A stretch of 64,000 bases of DNA, from positions 12,014,451-12,078,450 of the forward strand of contig OZ024897.1 in assembly GCA_964017195.1 (NCBI GenBank), in the 5' to 3' direction. The stretch comes from Siderastrea radians. Its lineage: Eukaryota; Cnidaria; Anthozoa; Scleractinia; Rhizangiidae. Position numbers and translations under genes: made by a program. Below are positions 1 to 12,399 of this stretch, one piece after another. The notes under the pieces were generated by a model that was not told where the DNA came from, did no database searches, and was given only the letters and a program-made list of their open reading frames with translations. Position 1 is the first letter of the stretch, and each line of letters opens with the position of its first letter.

Positions 1-1
1 G

Positions 2-727
2 GCAGTTGCCTTTGCCAACATTTTCATGGCGAAAGTTGAAACAGACATTCTAAGCCAAAGCGTGATAAAACCGCTTGTTTGGAAACGTTTCAAAGATGAC
101 ATTTTTTCACTCTGGAACGTTAGCAGAGATGAAATAAGTAAGTTCATTGAGCAAGCAAATAAACACCACCCTACAATCAAATTTACGGCTGAAATATCTG
201 AAACAGAAACGACGTTCTTGGATACTAACGTATACAAAGGCGAAAGATTCAAAAAAGCCGCAGTACTTGATGTACGCACGCATTTCAAACCCACTGAAAC
301 ATTTCAGTATACACATTTTTCCTCATGCCACCCACCCGGTGTCAAACGAGGTTTCATTAAAGGGGAGGCTTTGAGACTATTGAGAACAAACTCTTCTAAG
401 ACATTATTTGAAGAGATGATCAAAACCTTCAAAAAACAACTCCAAGAGAGAGGTTACCCAGAAAGTTTTTTACAAAATACACTTTCAGAAGTAAACTTTG
501 AAGACAGAAAGCTAGCCCTCCAACAAAAACGCAGGGAGAATAAAAGAATCTTGCCTTTTGTAACGCAATATCAACCATCAGTGCCCAATTTAAAACAGAT
601 CATCATGAACAAATGGCATTTGATTAAAAAACAACCATTACTCAACGAAATCTTTAAGGAACCGCCTTTAATATCATATAAAAAAGGACGGTCCTTAAAA
701 GATATACTCGTGAGAGCAAAGTTATGA
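2..727 (+). CDS. Penelope-like element reverse transcriptase, C-terminal part (5' end outside window)
   Basis: The frame is open from base 2, so the ATG at 26 is internal and the element starts before the window. The translated part begins AVAFANIFM, then has a motif-C-like segment (WKRFKDDIFSLW, about residues 26-37 of the visible frame), FLDTNVY, a HFKPT...QYTHF...CHPPG segment, and ends ISYKKGRSLKDILVRAKL. This order is typical of Penelope-like retroelement reverse transcriptases, which copy element RNA at the chromosome. The usual Y-[IV]-DD is FKDD here, so activity is doubtful. After the stop, another frame continues with a short Cys-containing stretch that may be the start of a linker to an endonuclease domain; no GIY-YIG domain can be read. 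It is a transposon fragment, not a host gene. Confidence 0.8.
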   Translation, partial: AVAFANIFMAKVETDILSQSVIKPLVWKRFKDDIFSLWNVSRDEISKFIEQANKHHPTIKFTAEISETETTFLDTNVYKGERFKKAAVLDVRTHFKPTETFQYTHFSSCHPPGVKRGFIKGEALRLLRTNSSKTLFEEMIKTFKKQLQERGYPESFLQNTLSEVNFEDRKLALQQKRRENKRILPFVTQYQPSVPNLKQIIMNKWHLIKKQPLLNEIFKEPPLISYKKGRSLKDILVRAKL

Positions 728-1222
728 GAACGGCTAAAACACGAGCGTGGGAGTCGTGCAGGCCTGTCACCCCCATTTTACACATATGATGTCACATACA
801 ATCTATACTCTTACTTTATAAGCACATCCCATGTAAAACTCCAACTTGCAATTGCCAAATTCTAGAATCATTTATCTTTGTTTTGCCACCAAAGTCATTA
901 AATTTGTCATTTTTTGTGGTAATATGTCACATTGACAATTATGGAAAAATTGTAGAGTTGAAAGATTGGACAGAAGGTTAAACAAGCGTTACATGTAGTA
1001 ATTGACTAGGGAATGTTGCTTCTTATTCTTCTTCTTAGTCATTTGTGTTTTCTTTTGTTTTGTTTTGGTTTTTGTTTTTTCAGGGAGAGAGTTGAGGGCG
1101 GGGGTAGGTGGTAAGCAGATATGTCAAAAAAGGGAACAAATAAGTAAAAAGTGTGGGAACATGGGAACATAGGGCAATTTTGGAAGGGAACAAGGGAACA
1201 AGGACCCCCCTGGGAGACCCTC
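728..1222. other. Non-genic stretch after the Penelope-like fragment
   Basis: This stretch probably holds the degraded 3' part of the Penelope-like element and then T-rich and purine-rich simple sequence (1025-1080 and 1085-1215). No gene or clear element boundary was seen. Block U1 begins just after it. Confidence 0.4.
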
Positions 1223-2690
1223 ACTCATGTTCTTGCGTCCCGGCTGAAAACCAGGCCTTAGCTCCACCAGTTATGATTTTAAGAAAGGCATTAACAGCAA
1301 GTCAATTCGGGGGAACGTTTCGTTGCGTACAATTATCTACCTCTTAAACATTAAGAACATTTGAACATATTACTGCCAATGAAAAATTCGTTGCTGCAAA
1401 GTTGCATTAAATTGCATTTCTTTAATATTCAACTGTGTTAATTTCCACAAATTTCCCTCGAAAAGGTCCCACAACGATGCGGGGAAAGAGGAAAACAGTA
1501 TTGTGACTTTTGTTATAACTCTTTCGTTGGATGCAGTAATGGATATGTTAAACGTTTCAGGGGTCAGTAAAGCAAACTCGATCAATTTATCTTTTTCATG
1601 ATACGGACAAAGAGAACTCCTGGCCTTGCACTGAATGTTGTCATTCACCTACTACAGATTTGTTTCTCCTAGATGAACCTGCATTTCAGTCTCAAGCAGA
1701 AAGACGGTTCATCGATTAAGAACAATCCCCATGGTACAGTCACTCAGACTGAGCCGTCCAGGCTACTGCAGTTTCCAGGTCCCTACCGCAGTGCCAAGAC
1801 AACTCGCGTTCCAGAAACCACCTGCTGCCTGATGTCAGCAAAACCGCTGGTCTTTTTTTGTCAATGTTGTTTGCTACTTTTTTCAAGAGTTATTTTGAAG
1901 TCAAGTGACTGTAATAGTACTTTATTGAGTTCCATTTGTCTAGCAAAGAAGACATTTTAAATTAAATCTTGGAAGGACGTGAGCATACTTCCCCTGAAAC
2001 TTCTAGACGGTGGAACGAAAAGCCGTTTCCTTTTGAAACTTTAGAAAAGGAATTTACGACCGAATATCTTCACTCCTGTTTTCTCGAACACATTTTCTCT
2101 TCCCCTGAGTGTCCGCAAGAACAGTGGTTCTCTGTATATACTGTATACAGTAATATATTTATTACTTTGCACTTATTATTGTTCCAGCTTGCAAAGATAT
2201 TGAATATGCTGTTATCATGAATATGCAACAATCCCCTCATCCCAATAAATACCTTTTCACAAAGGCAAGCGGCAAAGAACACGGGAAAAAATTGGCGTGA
2301 CCTTGACAATTTAAATGTTATCTGCAGGAAGTTTTTCAAGTGTCAGCGTCTACCAGTATCGACTGACTACCTCATGTATACTTTGCGTCCACAGTTACAC
2401 TTTATTAACCACTTTTTACCAAGATAGCAAAAATTAATTTCCTCAGAAAATTCAGTCTTCCTGCCAGTCCACATGAAAGAGATAATAGTGGCCAGTGAGA
2501 AAATTAAAACTCTTGAGAAATATAATGCAATAATTATATGATACTGTAACGGTATATAATTAATTAAACTGAATAACAGGAAAAACTTTATCTTCTAAAA
2601 ACTACTACAGTCAGAATATGATATGAAGAAAAGAAATTCGTATGTATTGTGCCCTTGATTCCTGCATGGCAGCACAAATACTCAGAATTT
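1223..2690 (+). repeat. Paralogous block U1 (partial copy of the CA intergenic unit)
   Basis: This aligns closely with 16077-17450 (U3) and, more weakly, with 3760-4980 (U2) and 25730-27340 (U4). It holds intron-6-like sequence, a broken last CA exon and the sequence downstream of it. It stops abruptly at about 2690, where U2 begins, so the U1/U2 boundary is a recombination or duplication junction. Confidence 0.7.
1673..1880 (+). pseudogene. Relic of last exon (exon 7) of an alpha-CA gene, copy in U1
   Basis: A preserved acceptor (tctcctag) is followed by ATG AAC CTG and a reading that starts MNLHFSLKQKDGSSIKNN, matching the CA-3 last exon [18 protein letters not shown]. The NFRPVQPL motif that should follow is destroyed by small deletions and a frameshift. 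The downstream DNA still resembles the stalk (PETT) and the GPI-tail coding part in shifted frames. No other CA exons lie upstream in U1, so it cannot make an enzyme. Confidence 0.8.
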
Positions 2691-2877
2691 CGATCGTTGC
2701 ACTTGCGCATGCGTTTCTTAGTGTTTGTGTGTAGTTTGTGCTTGCGTCGCTTATGATGAAAACTAGGCTTAGCTCCGTCAGTTAGGATTTAGGAAAGGTT
2801 TCAACAACACTCGGAAACATTCCGCTACATATCATTTTTTGCCACTTAATTATTGAGATCATTTCCACATATACTTA

Positions 2878-3755
2878 CTACCATTTTCGTTCAACCCTGA
2901 AGCGTGACGATTTTTTCGCGTATGTTTGCTTTTTAAACCTAACGGTTTTGTCTGGTTACGTGTCACTTTAGACCAATGAAACCTTGACGGTTATGTCGCG
3001 AAACTGACAAGGTTCTTGGCGCCATTCGAACATGTTTTGTTCACGTGCTCTGAGACTTTTCAGGTTTTGCCGCACGAAAGTCTTTAATTTTTTGCAGTGA
3101 AGGAGATGAGAAAAGTTAACAAGTTAACAAGTTTGGAAGGAGTTATCGTCCAGGAGTCGCTTTAGATCAAGATTTAAAATGCTCCATCATTGACAGAATT
3201 TTTTTAAATATCAGTGAGGGTCTGAGTGAAGGGGGTCAACAAGTTACGGGTTATATTCCACGGAGTTTTACACAATTTGCGAACGAGTTGCCTGACCGTA
3301 AACACTGCAAAATCTATATGGCACAGATACTGCGACGATATGCAAAAATTAGCAAAGCCTAAAGAGGCCTGACATCTCAAAATTACAGGAAGATGACCTT
3401 GAACTCATCGAAGTATTGAAAGTCCACTACTGATCTATCTCCCTTTCCCAAATCACCGAGGAGTTAGTGCAGTTTGGAGCAGAACAAATTTCAATGTTGG
3501 CCGTTTCGCGGACCATAAAGTTTCAAAGCACGTGAACAAAACATGCTCCTGTGCACGAAAAACCTGAAAAGTTTCAGAGCACGTGAACAAAACATGTTCG
3601 AATGGCGCCAAGAACCTTGTCAGTTTCGCGACATAACGGACAAGGTTTCATTGGTCTAAAGTGACACGTAACCAGACAAAACCGTTAAGTTTAAAACGTA
3701 AACATACATGTACACGAAAAAATCGTCACGCTTCAGGGTTGAACGAAAATGATAG
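2878..3755. mobile_element. Mariner-like TA-flanked element with ~190-bp terminal inverted repeats
   Basis: The ends read CTACCATTTTCGTTC and, inverted, CTATCATTTTCGTTC, with arms of about 190 bp (2878-3068 and 3558-3755). TA flanks both ends (2876-2877 and 3756-3757). U4 shows an uninterrupted sequence at the same place (near 25710), which proves insertion. Between 3140 and 3520 a broken frame resembles the helix-turn-helix DNA-binding part of Tc1/mariner-type transposases (SISLSQITEELVQFG, then VSRTIK), preceded by ALDQDLKCSIIDRIF. It has an in-frame stop and frame changes, and no DDE catalytic domain is present, so it cannot move by itself. Confidence 0.8.
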
Positions 3756-3978
3756 TATGAAAGGTGCGCCTCTACCAAGTTTCATGAAACTGCGTCAATA
3801 AAATGGAAAAAGGGGAAAACAGGATTCTCACTTTTGTTATGACATGTTAAAAGTTTGAGGTTGTCAACCAAGCAAAATAGATTAAATCAACTCTGTTGTG
3901 ACAGGGGCAGAGGGGACCCCTGACCTTGCTTGTACTGAATGTTTTCTTTAACCTGTACTGTGGATTTCGTTTTCCTAG

Positions 3979-4197
3979 GTGAACCTGCTGCCGATTCACA
4001 AGCAGCAAAACTGTTCACCGATTGTGGACAACTTGCGTTCAGTACATCCACTCAATGATCGACCCGTCAAGGCTTGTTTCTGGGTCGACCTACGCCAGTG
4101 CCATGAAAAAATCCAGTTTGTGAAACCACGGGCCCATCTGCTGTCAGCATTACTGCAGGCCCGTTTTTCTCAGTGCTGTTTTCTGCTTATATTCTGA
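3979..4197 (+). pseudogene. Relic of last exon of an alpha-CA gene, copy in U2
   Basis: The acceptor ttcctag is kept, and the first codon is GTG instead of the ATG found in CA-1, CA-2 and CA-3. The frame reads NLLP..KQQNCSPIVDN, then LRSVHPLNDRPVKACF, which lines up with the family motif [17 protein letters not shown]. After that the stalk is replaced by unrelated residues. No exon 1-6 lies before it, because the mariner-like element and the U1 junction are upstream. It is the leftover 3' end of an older CA gene. Confidence 0.8.
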
Positions 4198-6993
4198 AGT
4201 CAAATGACTGTTGTACTACTTTGACAACTTTCATTTCTCTACAGAATTAAGAAGAGTTGGTTTCACTTAAATGTCATGAGCACTGGTGCACGCTTCTGAT
4301 GTGTGGAACCAAAGGCCATTCCCTTTCAGAATATAGAAGAACAATTTACTCCTGTTTTTTCGAACAATTTTTTTCCCTTGAGTGTCTGAGATAGCAGTGA
4401 TCTTCTGTATCTACTATATGCAGTAATATAGCTTGTACCTGTTATTGTTTCATCTTCGCTAAGATACTGAATTTGCTGTTATTAATGCAAAATATCCTCT
4501 CATCCCAATGAATTCCTCTTCAAAAAGGCAAGTGGTAAAGAACATGGAAGAAACGAATTTCCGTGACCTTGGGAATGAAATGTTGTCCGCAGGAAATCTG
4601 TCAAGTGTCAGCGTTGTCCAGTATCGATGTACTTCACCTACACTTTGCGTGCTTATGTTTTATTTCACTGATGAGCTGGGTAGTCTTGAAAGAACTTTTT
4701 ACCAAATAGGAAAAATTAACTCCCTTTTAAAATTCAGCCGGCCTGCCAGTCCAAATCAAAGAGAAAATAAGCACAAAACAGAAAACTAAAACTACCACAA
4801 CTCTAACGCAATATGGTACTCTTCTTTTAGGACATATAATTGGTTTGACAGAAAAACAGGAAAGACTTGATATTTTTCGGACTTTGTAAAACTACCACAC
4901 TTACAATATGATATCAAGATGAAAAAAAAGAGATTTTTATGATGTCGTTCATTCATGCACGACACACGTATTCCGTTAGTTTGCAGTTGAGATCTTTAGT
5001 CAATCTGTCCTAAAGGAGCTTCGGTCAAACCTTCGTTGTTCCTCAGAACGCGACGCAATGCCCGATTTCAGCTGTTCTGTATAAGTCCCTTTGACATTTT
5101 GGTACAGAAAAGACACCTCTTTACTCGAAACGTATATAATGCTGGTATTACTACGGCCCATACAATATCTGTATGAGTACTCTGTAAAACTGAGTGTTAA
5201 CTGAACATTATTTATGGTTAAAAACCTTAAGGGTATCGATTTAAATAATGCTGCAGTTCTCAGCGTAATTTTGAAACATGTTTCAGGCGCGAGCCCAAAC
5301 GTCTTTATTTCCTGAAAACTTTCAGGTAGCGACAAAAAACAACTCAAGTTTATTTAAAACTACTCTCAACTCCTACAGCCAGCTTAAACGAATCTTGAAC
5401 AGTACAACTGAAAACCCGTCTATAGCTGCCTATGCCAGGACATTATGCGTCATTTACATTTTCCAATGCTAAAGAATTAATAAATGATAAGACACAGGTA
5501 CATTTTTTGGAATCTTAGGAAGAAATTAAAACCACCTAGCACTTCATTTTAACGAACTAGGACCACAGTGCAGTAATGCACAACACCTTTCATTTTATTG
5601 GTCACACTTTATAGGATTATCAATAGACTCAGAACTTAGAAACACATGACTTGCATAAACATCTATCTTTTGGAGTAAAAGGGTCTGGAAATGAAAAAAA
5701 TTAATTAAAATAAAAAGGTTATTTCAGACCAACACGCTTTCAAAAACTTTTAGACATTACATGACGTTATTATATAGGATGTTGTACGAGCTGGGTTACT
5801 TAGGAGACCCAAATCATAACAACACTTCTTACTGGATTTGTGTATATTTATGCGCTATGGCCACCGTCTCATACGGAAGCGGTCAAAAGTACGTGTATTT
5901 AATCATTCATCATAAAAGGCTAAAAACTGACACTTACCTATTTTCTATATTCAGCAATATCATTGTTTCGTGTGTGAAAACTCGTCAAATTTGTCCTAAG
6001 GTTCAATTTCTTATATTTGCTTTGAGAGTCCTCACCTATTTTAGTATAATCAGTTTGGTTTCGTTTTCGTGTATGTTCCCCCAAAGCAACACTTTGAGCT
6101 CTTTCATTACTACCAATGCTATCCTATTATAGGTTGCCGAATTGCACTAAATTCTGGTTCAAGAAAAATACTCTTTTTTCAAACGAAATCACCATTCCTT
6201 GTTAGTGTTTCTAAGGAAAAACAACAATAACAGTGAAATACGGATATTAAAATATTCCTTTCTTGGAATATCGTGATATTTTGCAATTTTCAAGCATAAA
6301 AGTCGCTAAAATTCTCGTCTGTTTCAGTGTTTCTCTGGATCGCTACGACCGCTGATTCAAAATTCGATCTCCTGTTCTCGTTGCACATTATACCTAGATA
6401 TTTTCCAACGTTTGCGGTAATCCAAGCACTCCGAAAAGTCTTATTTCTTGATCCCTTGGTTTCGTTTTTCAATTTATTTTCCCGGTCGTGTTCAGGACTG
6501 AAGCCCGCAGAGACCAGCATTCTCTGTTTTCAAGGAAACGTTTCAAGGTAAAGTGATTGGTGTGTGTAAACTCCAATTTTACTCTCCCATGTTCTCCTAT
6601 TGTAAAGCGGATTGTTTATCAATTATAGCTAGCCTTTACACAATGGGTTTATGATCACTGGTTGTGTACAGATCATAAGTAATTAATAGAGGTAGCTGAA
6701 TCGTTTTAATGCACAAACCACTTCAACACTTTCTAGCGGTCGATCGCCGCAAGTGTAAATGCCTCCTTGCCTCAAAGGCCTTAAAAATTGAAAACTTCGG
6801 CCAACGGGAGAAAGATTACGAACGCGGCAAGGTATTTAAAAGATACTGTGGAAAATATTAACCTAGACTGACAAGATTAAAGTAGTCAAATAGCTTCAAT
6901 AGCTTCTGATTCTCAGTTTTCTGTTTAAAGAAAAGTGAATATGGCAGGCACTCTTCAAATCAAAGTCTACTGTTTGCTGTTCACTTAACTTTT

Positions 6994-7202
6994 AACCCTT
7001 TAAGCCTTAAGCCCTGATGAAAGTGAAATATCTCTTTACACGATCACTACTTGTTTGAACATTCAAGTGACGAGAATAAAGGAAGTGATCACTGAGGATG
7101 AGATGTCTTGATATTAGGACAAGTTCTCCTTACTTGTTCCATAAGAAATGTATGGAGATTAGTAATGAGAATATGCATTTTTATATCAGGGCTTAAAGGG
7201 TT
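6994..7202. mobile_element. Small foldback MITE-like insertion
   Basis: The ends are inverted copies: AACCCTTTAAGCC and, after a duplicated start, AAGCCCTGAT at the left; ATCAGGGCTTAAAGGGTT at the right. The paralogous place in U4 (near 34815) lacks it. No coding capacity and no clear target duplication were seen. Confidence 0.55.
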
Positions 7203-9617
7203 CACCACAGAAAGCTACTGAAGAAGATTTTTCCTGTGCCAAATATTCACTTATTAATATATGCTGGTGTAGCATATTTATTTTAATAGCATTTTGGCTG
7301 GGCTGATTGAAGACAATGTGTCTCATTGCTGTCCGCCTTAGGCAGTTCATTTTGAAAGGTTGTGTGCGATTAACGATTCACGAAGTTACCAAATGCTGTC
7401 TACAAACGAACGAAATCTCTTGCGTAGAGTAGCTGAAAAATCTTGGTGCTGGCTTATATTTAAAACATAATTGGTCCTATTCAGTAAAGATGGAAAGGAA
7501 GAGAAATTAACCCAGATTTTTAATTACGCAAACAATGTCATGTTGCTTAGGTCTGTTCCACAACTAGACTTCGTTTGTCTCCTAAGTAAATCGATCTGGA
7601 AGAGTTATCTTTCAACTTGACTCTTGTGACAGATATTGTCCTGGTTTTCAAAGTGTATAAAAGGAAAGTTTTCCCAAATTACTTGATAGATACGGAATCA
7701 TACGGAATCATTGACTGTTGAGACAATTCTGTCTCGGTTATATTAATCAGTTAATTATAAGTTTTTAGCTTAAACAAAGATACCACCAGATTCCAAATGC
7801 ACTTTCGTGCTTTACACATTGCCTTCCATGGCACTTCAAGTATCAGTTAAGAACTCCTTCCGTGTGCCCAATATTAACCCTGTACTTGGGTTTCCTGTGC
7901 TTAAGTTATTACGATCAAGTATATTGGTCAGCTTACCAGTCTTTAATTTCACTCGGCTTCTCTTGACTCTTGTAAACAATGTGCCCTTTCCTGTGAAAGA
8001 GGATTACCGACGATTTAGACATTCAAACTTCCTGATAATTCTACAGATTCTAGAAACCTCTTTCGTGAAGCGAATAACATCTTGCCCATCATAATCAGTG
8101 AATTCAATATTGAAATACTAAAAATCCCCAAATCCTAACAAAAAACGATGAACAAGAAAAAAAAACATTGAAAAACTGTAATCATTGCTAGTCGTTGTGG
8201 TTTGATGTTCAGTTAAAATTTCATTTCTCTACTGCATACATCTACCTGGGTGTGGCCGAGTCGCGTACACTTCTGCAATAAGGATACTGAGCTGATTTTG
8301 CGTATGTACGAAAAGAAAACGAAGACTGGTTCAAATCATATTACAATACAGTTAATTCCCTAATGATATGGTAAGACATTAAGTCCCATTCATTATAGGT
8401 TACCGGTTCAGAGCAAGAAAAAAACCCACTAGATTCGAAGAATTAAATCAAGCCGGTTTTAGGTCTTAGAATCCATAAAAAACACTGACAGCCTACTCGC
8501 TCATTCCCTGAGTTTCTACATCGCGTAACAGTAGACATATTAGACATCTTATCGAAAACAGCAAATCCATGCTAGGAGCGGGGACATCAGCAAAACTTTA
8601 CGGACAAAATTTCTAACAATCACAGTGAACAGGCTGCCGTCGTTTATATTATGTGGTGATATTTGAGCTGACTTAGACCAGGCTAAACAAATTTAACCTT
8701 CATTCAATTAGAGGCAATTATTGCTGTATTTTTTAATTATTTTTTACAATGACTATTACATAATTTTTGTCTTGACAATAACTATTACATACTACGGTAT
8801 TAACGAACATACTCACGTGTACTGTGACGCTCTCGGGTGCCAAATATTGATCCGTGAGAACTTGGGATTCTTATTTTAAACAGACGTACACTCGATATTT
8901 GTTCTTAGCAGTGTTAAGATTTTGTCTTGCTTGACTTTTGTTTACAAAGTTAGAATTCACCTGAAAATAACTGTGACACAATGCGAAATCTTTCGACGTA
9001 TCACTAACGTGCATTAAAGCTGTATCGTGCGCCAAATATTAATCCAGAACATGTGTTTCCCGTCTATAAATAGAAATTTATTGGATGTTTTGTGTCCTTG
9101 TCGACTGTTTACAAAGTTATCTTTAGTTTGATAATGACGTCTAAGGATTCTGTTCCGACGTTGTCATGACAATTCGACAAGAAGCGTTAGTGAAGTATGA
9201 TTAAAACAGCTCACTTCGATAAGCCTAAGCTAAATATTAAACGCTTACATCAGTTCCCCAGTTCTTGGTGAAAAGCAAAGAGTTGACATTATCCATAGAA
9301 TGGGCTAAAAATCTAACAAGGAATATCTGTCGTTTTGAATTAATTTTAAGATTGGTTCGTTTCCAGTTGTTTCTTTCATCTGTTTTATGAACTGATTTGG
9401 GGGGGGGGGGGGTGAATTTTTTGTTTTAATCAGACGCACTTTTCGTTATATGTAAGACAATATGTAATGATAAACCTTCATCAAGTGTCTTATTTTAAAA
9501 TCATCAGAAATAGAAATCGCCGTATCAGCTCTATTCATTAATCAATGCAAATATTTTGTCGCCAAGGGAACCATGCTATAGCAATCCATCTAGAGATACT
9601 CTGGGCACGAGACTCTG

Positions 9618-9642
9618 CACGTGTTGCGTGCCTATTTATAAG
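9618..9642 (+). promoter_or_regulatory. Conserved upstream module: CACGTG E-box plus TATA-like box
   Basis: CACGTG is at 9618-9623 and TATTTATAAG at 9633-9642, about 30-40 bp before the CA-1 start codon. CA-2 keeps the same layout (CACGTG at 38541-38546, TATTCATAAG at 38556-38565), so the module is conserved between paralogs. A pyrimidine tract ending in CCGCAG sits right before the start codon and could instead be a splice acceptor for a 5'UTR intron. In that case the true promoter would be further upstream. The regulatory role is inferred. Confidence 0.4.
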
Positions 9643-9672
9643 ATCGCTTTCCTCTTTTTCCGCAGTAATAAG

Positions 9673-12352
9673 ATGAACATGGAACGTGTATCTTTGGTTG
9701 TGTTTCTTTGCATCACTTGGGGATCACTTGTCTTCAGTCAGAGTGAGTAAACTGCTTTATGCCTTTGACTTTGCTCGATGATTGGAAAGATACGCTTTGT
9801 GCCGATGATGCAAAACTTCAATTCGTACCACTCTAAAGAATACTTTGAAAAATGGCGTAGATTCAGTTTCCAAGCACTTGTTTTTCAAAAGTGCTCCCTT
9901 CCAACGTTTATTTGAAACATTCTGTTTTTAGCGATAGGTTTTTTCTTATAATCCTCGTAGCAAATTCCCAGTCAGCCTTAATACCTCGATCCCCATTCTC
10001 TCAACTTCCCATTTCACCTCTTCATAACCCTCTCTAACCGAGTGTGTCATATTCCCAATTCTTTTCGTTGTTTCATGAAAAGACACCCTGCACTTTGGAA
10101 ATTATGCCTGCTCAAGTTCAACATCATCAAAATTGTTTGTGATACTTCAAGTTGTTGCGATAGGGAAAAGGATTGGATTGTAAGCTACTAAATCCCTCAT
10201 TTGCGGTGTGGTAGATTCATGTAAACGAAACCTAAATTATGATAATTCAAATAAAAACCACTTAGCGACGCTCTCTAGTAGTGTTGTTTATTTTCTACAT
10301 CACTTTGCAAATGAAATATGCGAAATTCGGGTAAATGACGGGTAGGTTGGCGTGAATTGGAAAAGTGCGTAATGGACTAGATACATAAGGAAAGCCTCAG
10401 GATCAATTACCGACCACTATCATTTTTTCCTCTTTTCAGAAAAGTGGAGCTACGATCCAAATGACGTGTATGGTAAGGATATTCTTTGTCCTAAACGTTC
10501 GCCTTTCGTTTGTTTCATTTTCAAATAAGTCTTTGATTTACGAGTATTTGCGTAAACTTTTTGACCTCAATGGGATAATTTGAGACACTAGAAGCACAAA
10601 TTAAATTTGTTTTATCCTATTTTATCATGTTGGCCGTAGTAAAACCAAGAGAGGATAAAACCAATGACTTAAATAACATTGACGGGTGGTTTGTTGCAGT
10701 AATGAGTAGCCTCACCGCCCAACACTGTATTCGCGTGTTTCAACCCCAGACTCATGTTTTATGTTTTTGAATACTGGTACTCAACAACTCTTTCATTTTT
10801 CTCCATTCCAGGCCCTGGTAATTGGGGAGGCGAATGCGGCACAGGAAAGAGGCAATCACCAATCGATATTAACTCGGCTAATGCCACTTTTGACGAAAGC
10901 TTGGGCACGTTTACGCTGAAAAACTACAACAAGATACTAGACGTGACCTTTACAGGTTCCAACAATGGCCACGCCCTGGAAATGACTTTCCCTGCGAGGG
11001 TGTACAATGTTAGTGGAGGAGGTCTCACTGGTGTTTACACGACAGTACAGTTTCACTTCCACTGGGGACCCGACAACTCAGTAGGGTCAGAACACACTGT
11101 GAACGGAAAAGAATATGCCGCCGAGGTGAGAGAAAGAAAGAGATCTTTCCCAGCCTGACTGTCATGATTTTTTTTCTTTTTGGCTTATTCCGCGGTCTTT
11201 CTCTTTATGTTGTTGCTCTTTCAAGAAACCCTTCCATTTTTGCGAAGGCAAATTTCACTCTGTGGCTTGTCACACATTTGGCTTGTAATACAGGTTGATA
11301 ACTTAAAAACAACTATACGTATGATAAAAGAATAGCAACACATGCTAAACACTTGGGTGATAGACCCTATTCTAGGATGGAATATTTACACTTTGTTAAA
11401 GCTACTAAGGTGATTTACATATTTCCTTTTTATAGTTACACTTTGTTAGCTACAACACAAAATATGCCAGCCTCGCACAAGCAGTTAGTCACCCTGATGG
11501 TCTTGCTGTTCTTGGACTTTTAATTGAGGTAGAGTAATTTTGATGCCAAAATCTGAGACTAGCAGAGCAGTTATCAGTTTTCATTGTGCAAATTGAGTGG
11601 AGTATAATTCAGGAAGTTATCGCCGAGTAATTTCAAAATATTCACATTAGTTGTAATTATCAACTACACGTTTGGATCAGTTAATAAGATGAAATTCTTT
11701 TTCCTCGTTTGTTCCAGGTTGGAGGCGAAAATAACACAGCATTCTCGTTTTTGGAACATGCCAGGGAACTTACTGACAGTTGTAAGTTTTGATGTTGCTT
11801 TCAGTTCATTCGCGAACTCACCCTCCCCACCCCACCCAACCCCACCATTCCGTCCTTTTCAAATTAATGTGTACAGGACCACGACACCGAGGATTACCTT
11901 TCTTATTCTTTTCAAACAGTCACGTGAGTTTACTGTAATCTTTTAAACGTCAGCTATTTAGGCAGAATATCGAAGTAAAAGAGACAAGGCCAACACATGC
12001 TATGTCTGAGTGCCATTTTAAATGATATCATGGTGGAACGAGTTGAAATGACCATAAAAAGACGCCACTGCCTCATGGCTTCATCGTCTGTACTAACAAA
12101 GGTGTTGACTACAATGCGTGATCTTACTGTTTCTTTATTCCCTGATACTGGTCGGGACGGGGTGGATTCGAAAATGCATCGTCCTGCCCTGCAGTGGAAC
12201 CATTTTATCAGACTGAACCATGTTAGCTAAGGCCTATACCAAGCAGATGCAACATCATCCAATATTATTCAATACAAGATTGTACGAAAGTTTGATGGCA
12301 ACCAAATTTGTTTCAACAACATACTTACTTACTTACTTACTTACTTACTTAG

Positions 12353-12399
<47 letters not shown>

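Larger units (their letters stand above)
2691..9672 (+). repeat. Paralogous block U2, leading into CA-1
   Basis: U2 is the counterpart of U4 (25518-38601) and, from about 3900 onward, of U3 (16450-20400). Matching landmarks are the broken last exon (3979 and 25932), the segment near 5761 and 28080, the segment near 6470-6670 and 34325-34520, the segment near 7912, 18564 and 37099, and the promoter-proximal part near 9560 and 38480. It carries the 2878-3755 element and a small foldback near 6994-7202. It supplies empty-site reference sequence for several insertions in U3 and U4. Open frames in this block are not conserved between copies and were not called. Confidence 0.75.

Noticed and set aside
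5761..6132. Open frame of 123 codons on the plus strand
   Set aside because: The paralogous sequence in U4 (28080-28450) has indels that break the frame, and no domain is recognisable. It is chance coding in a duplicated non-coding block.
7807..8094. Open frame of 95 codons upstream of CA-1
   Set aside because: It lies in a segment shared by U2, U3 and U4, and the frame is not kept in any sister copy.
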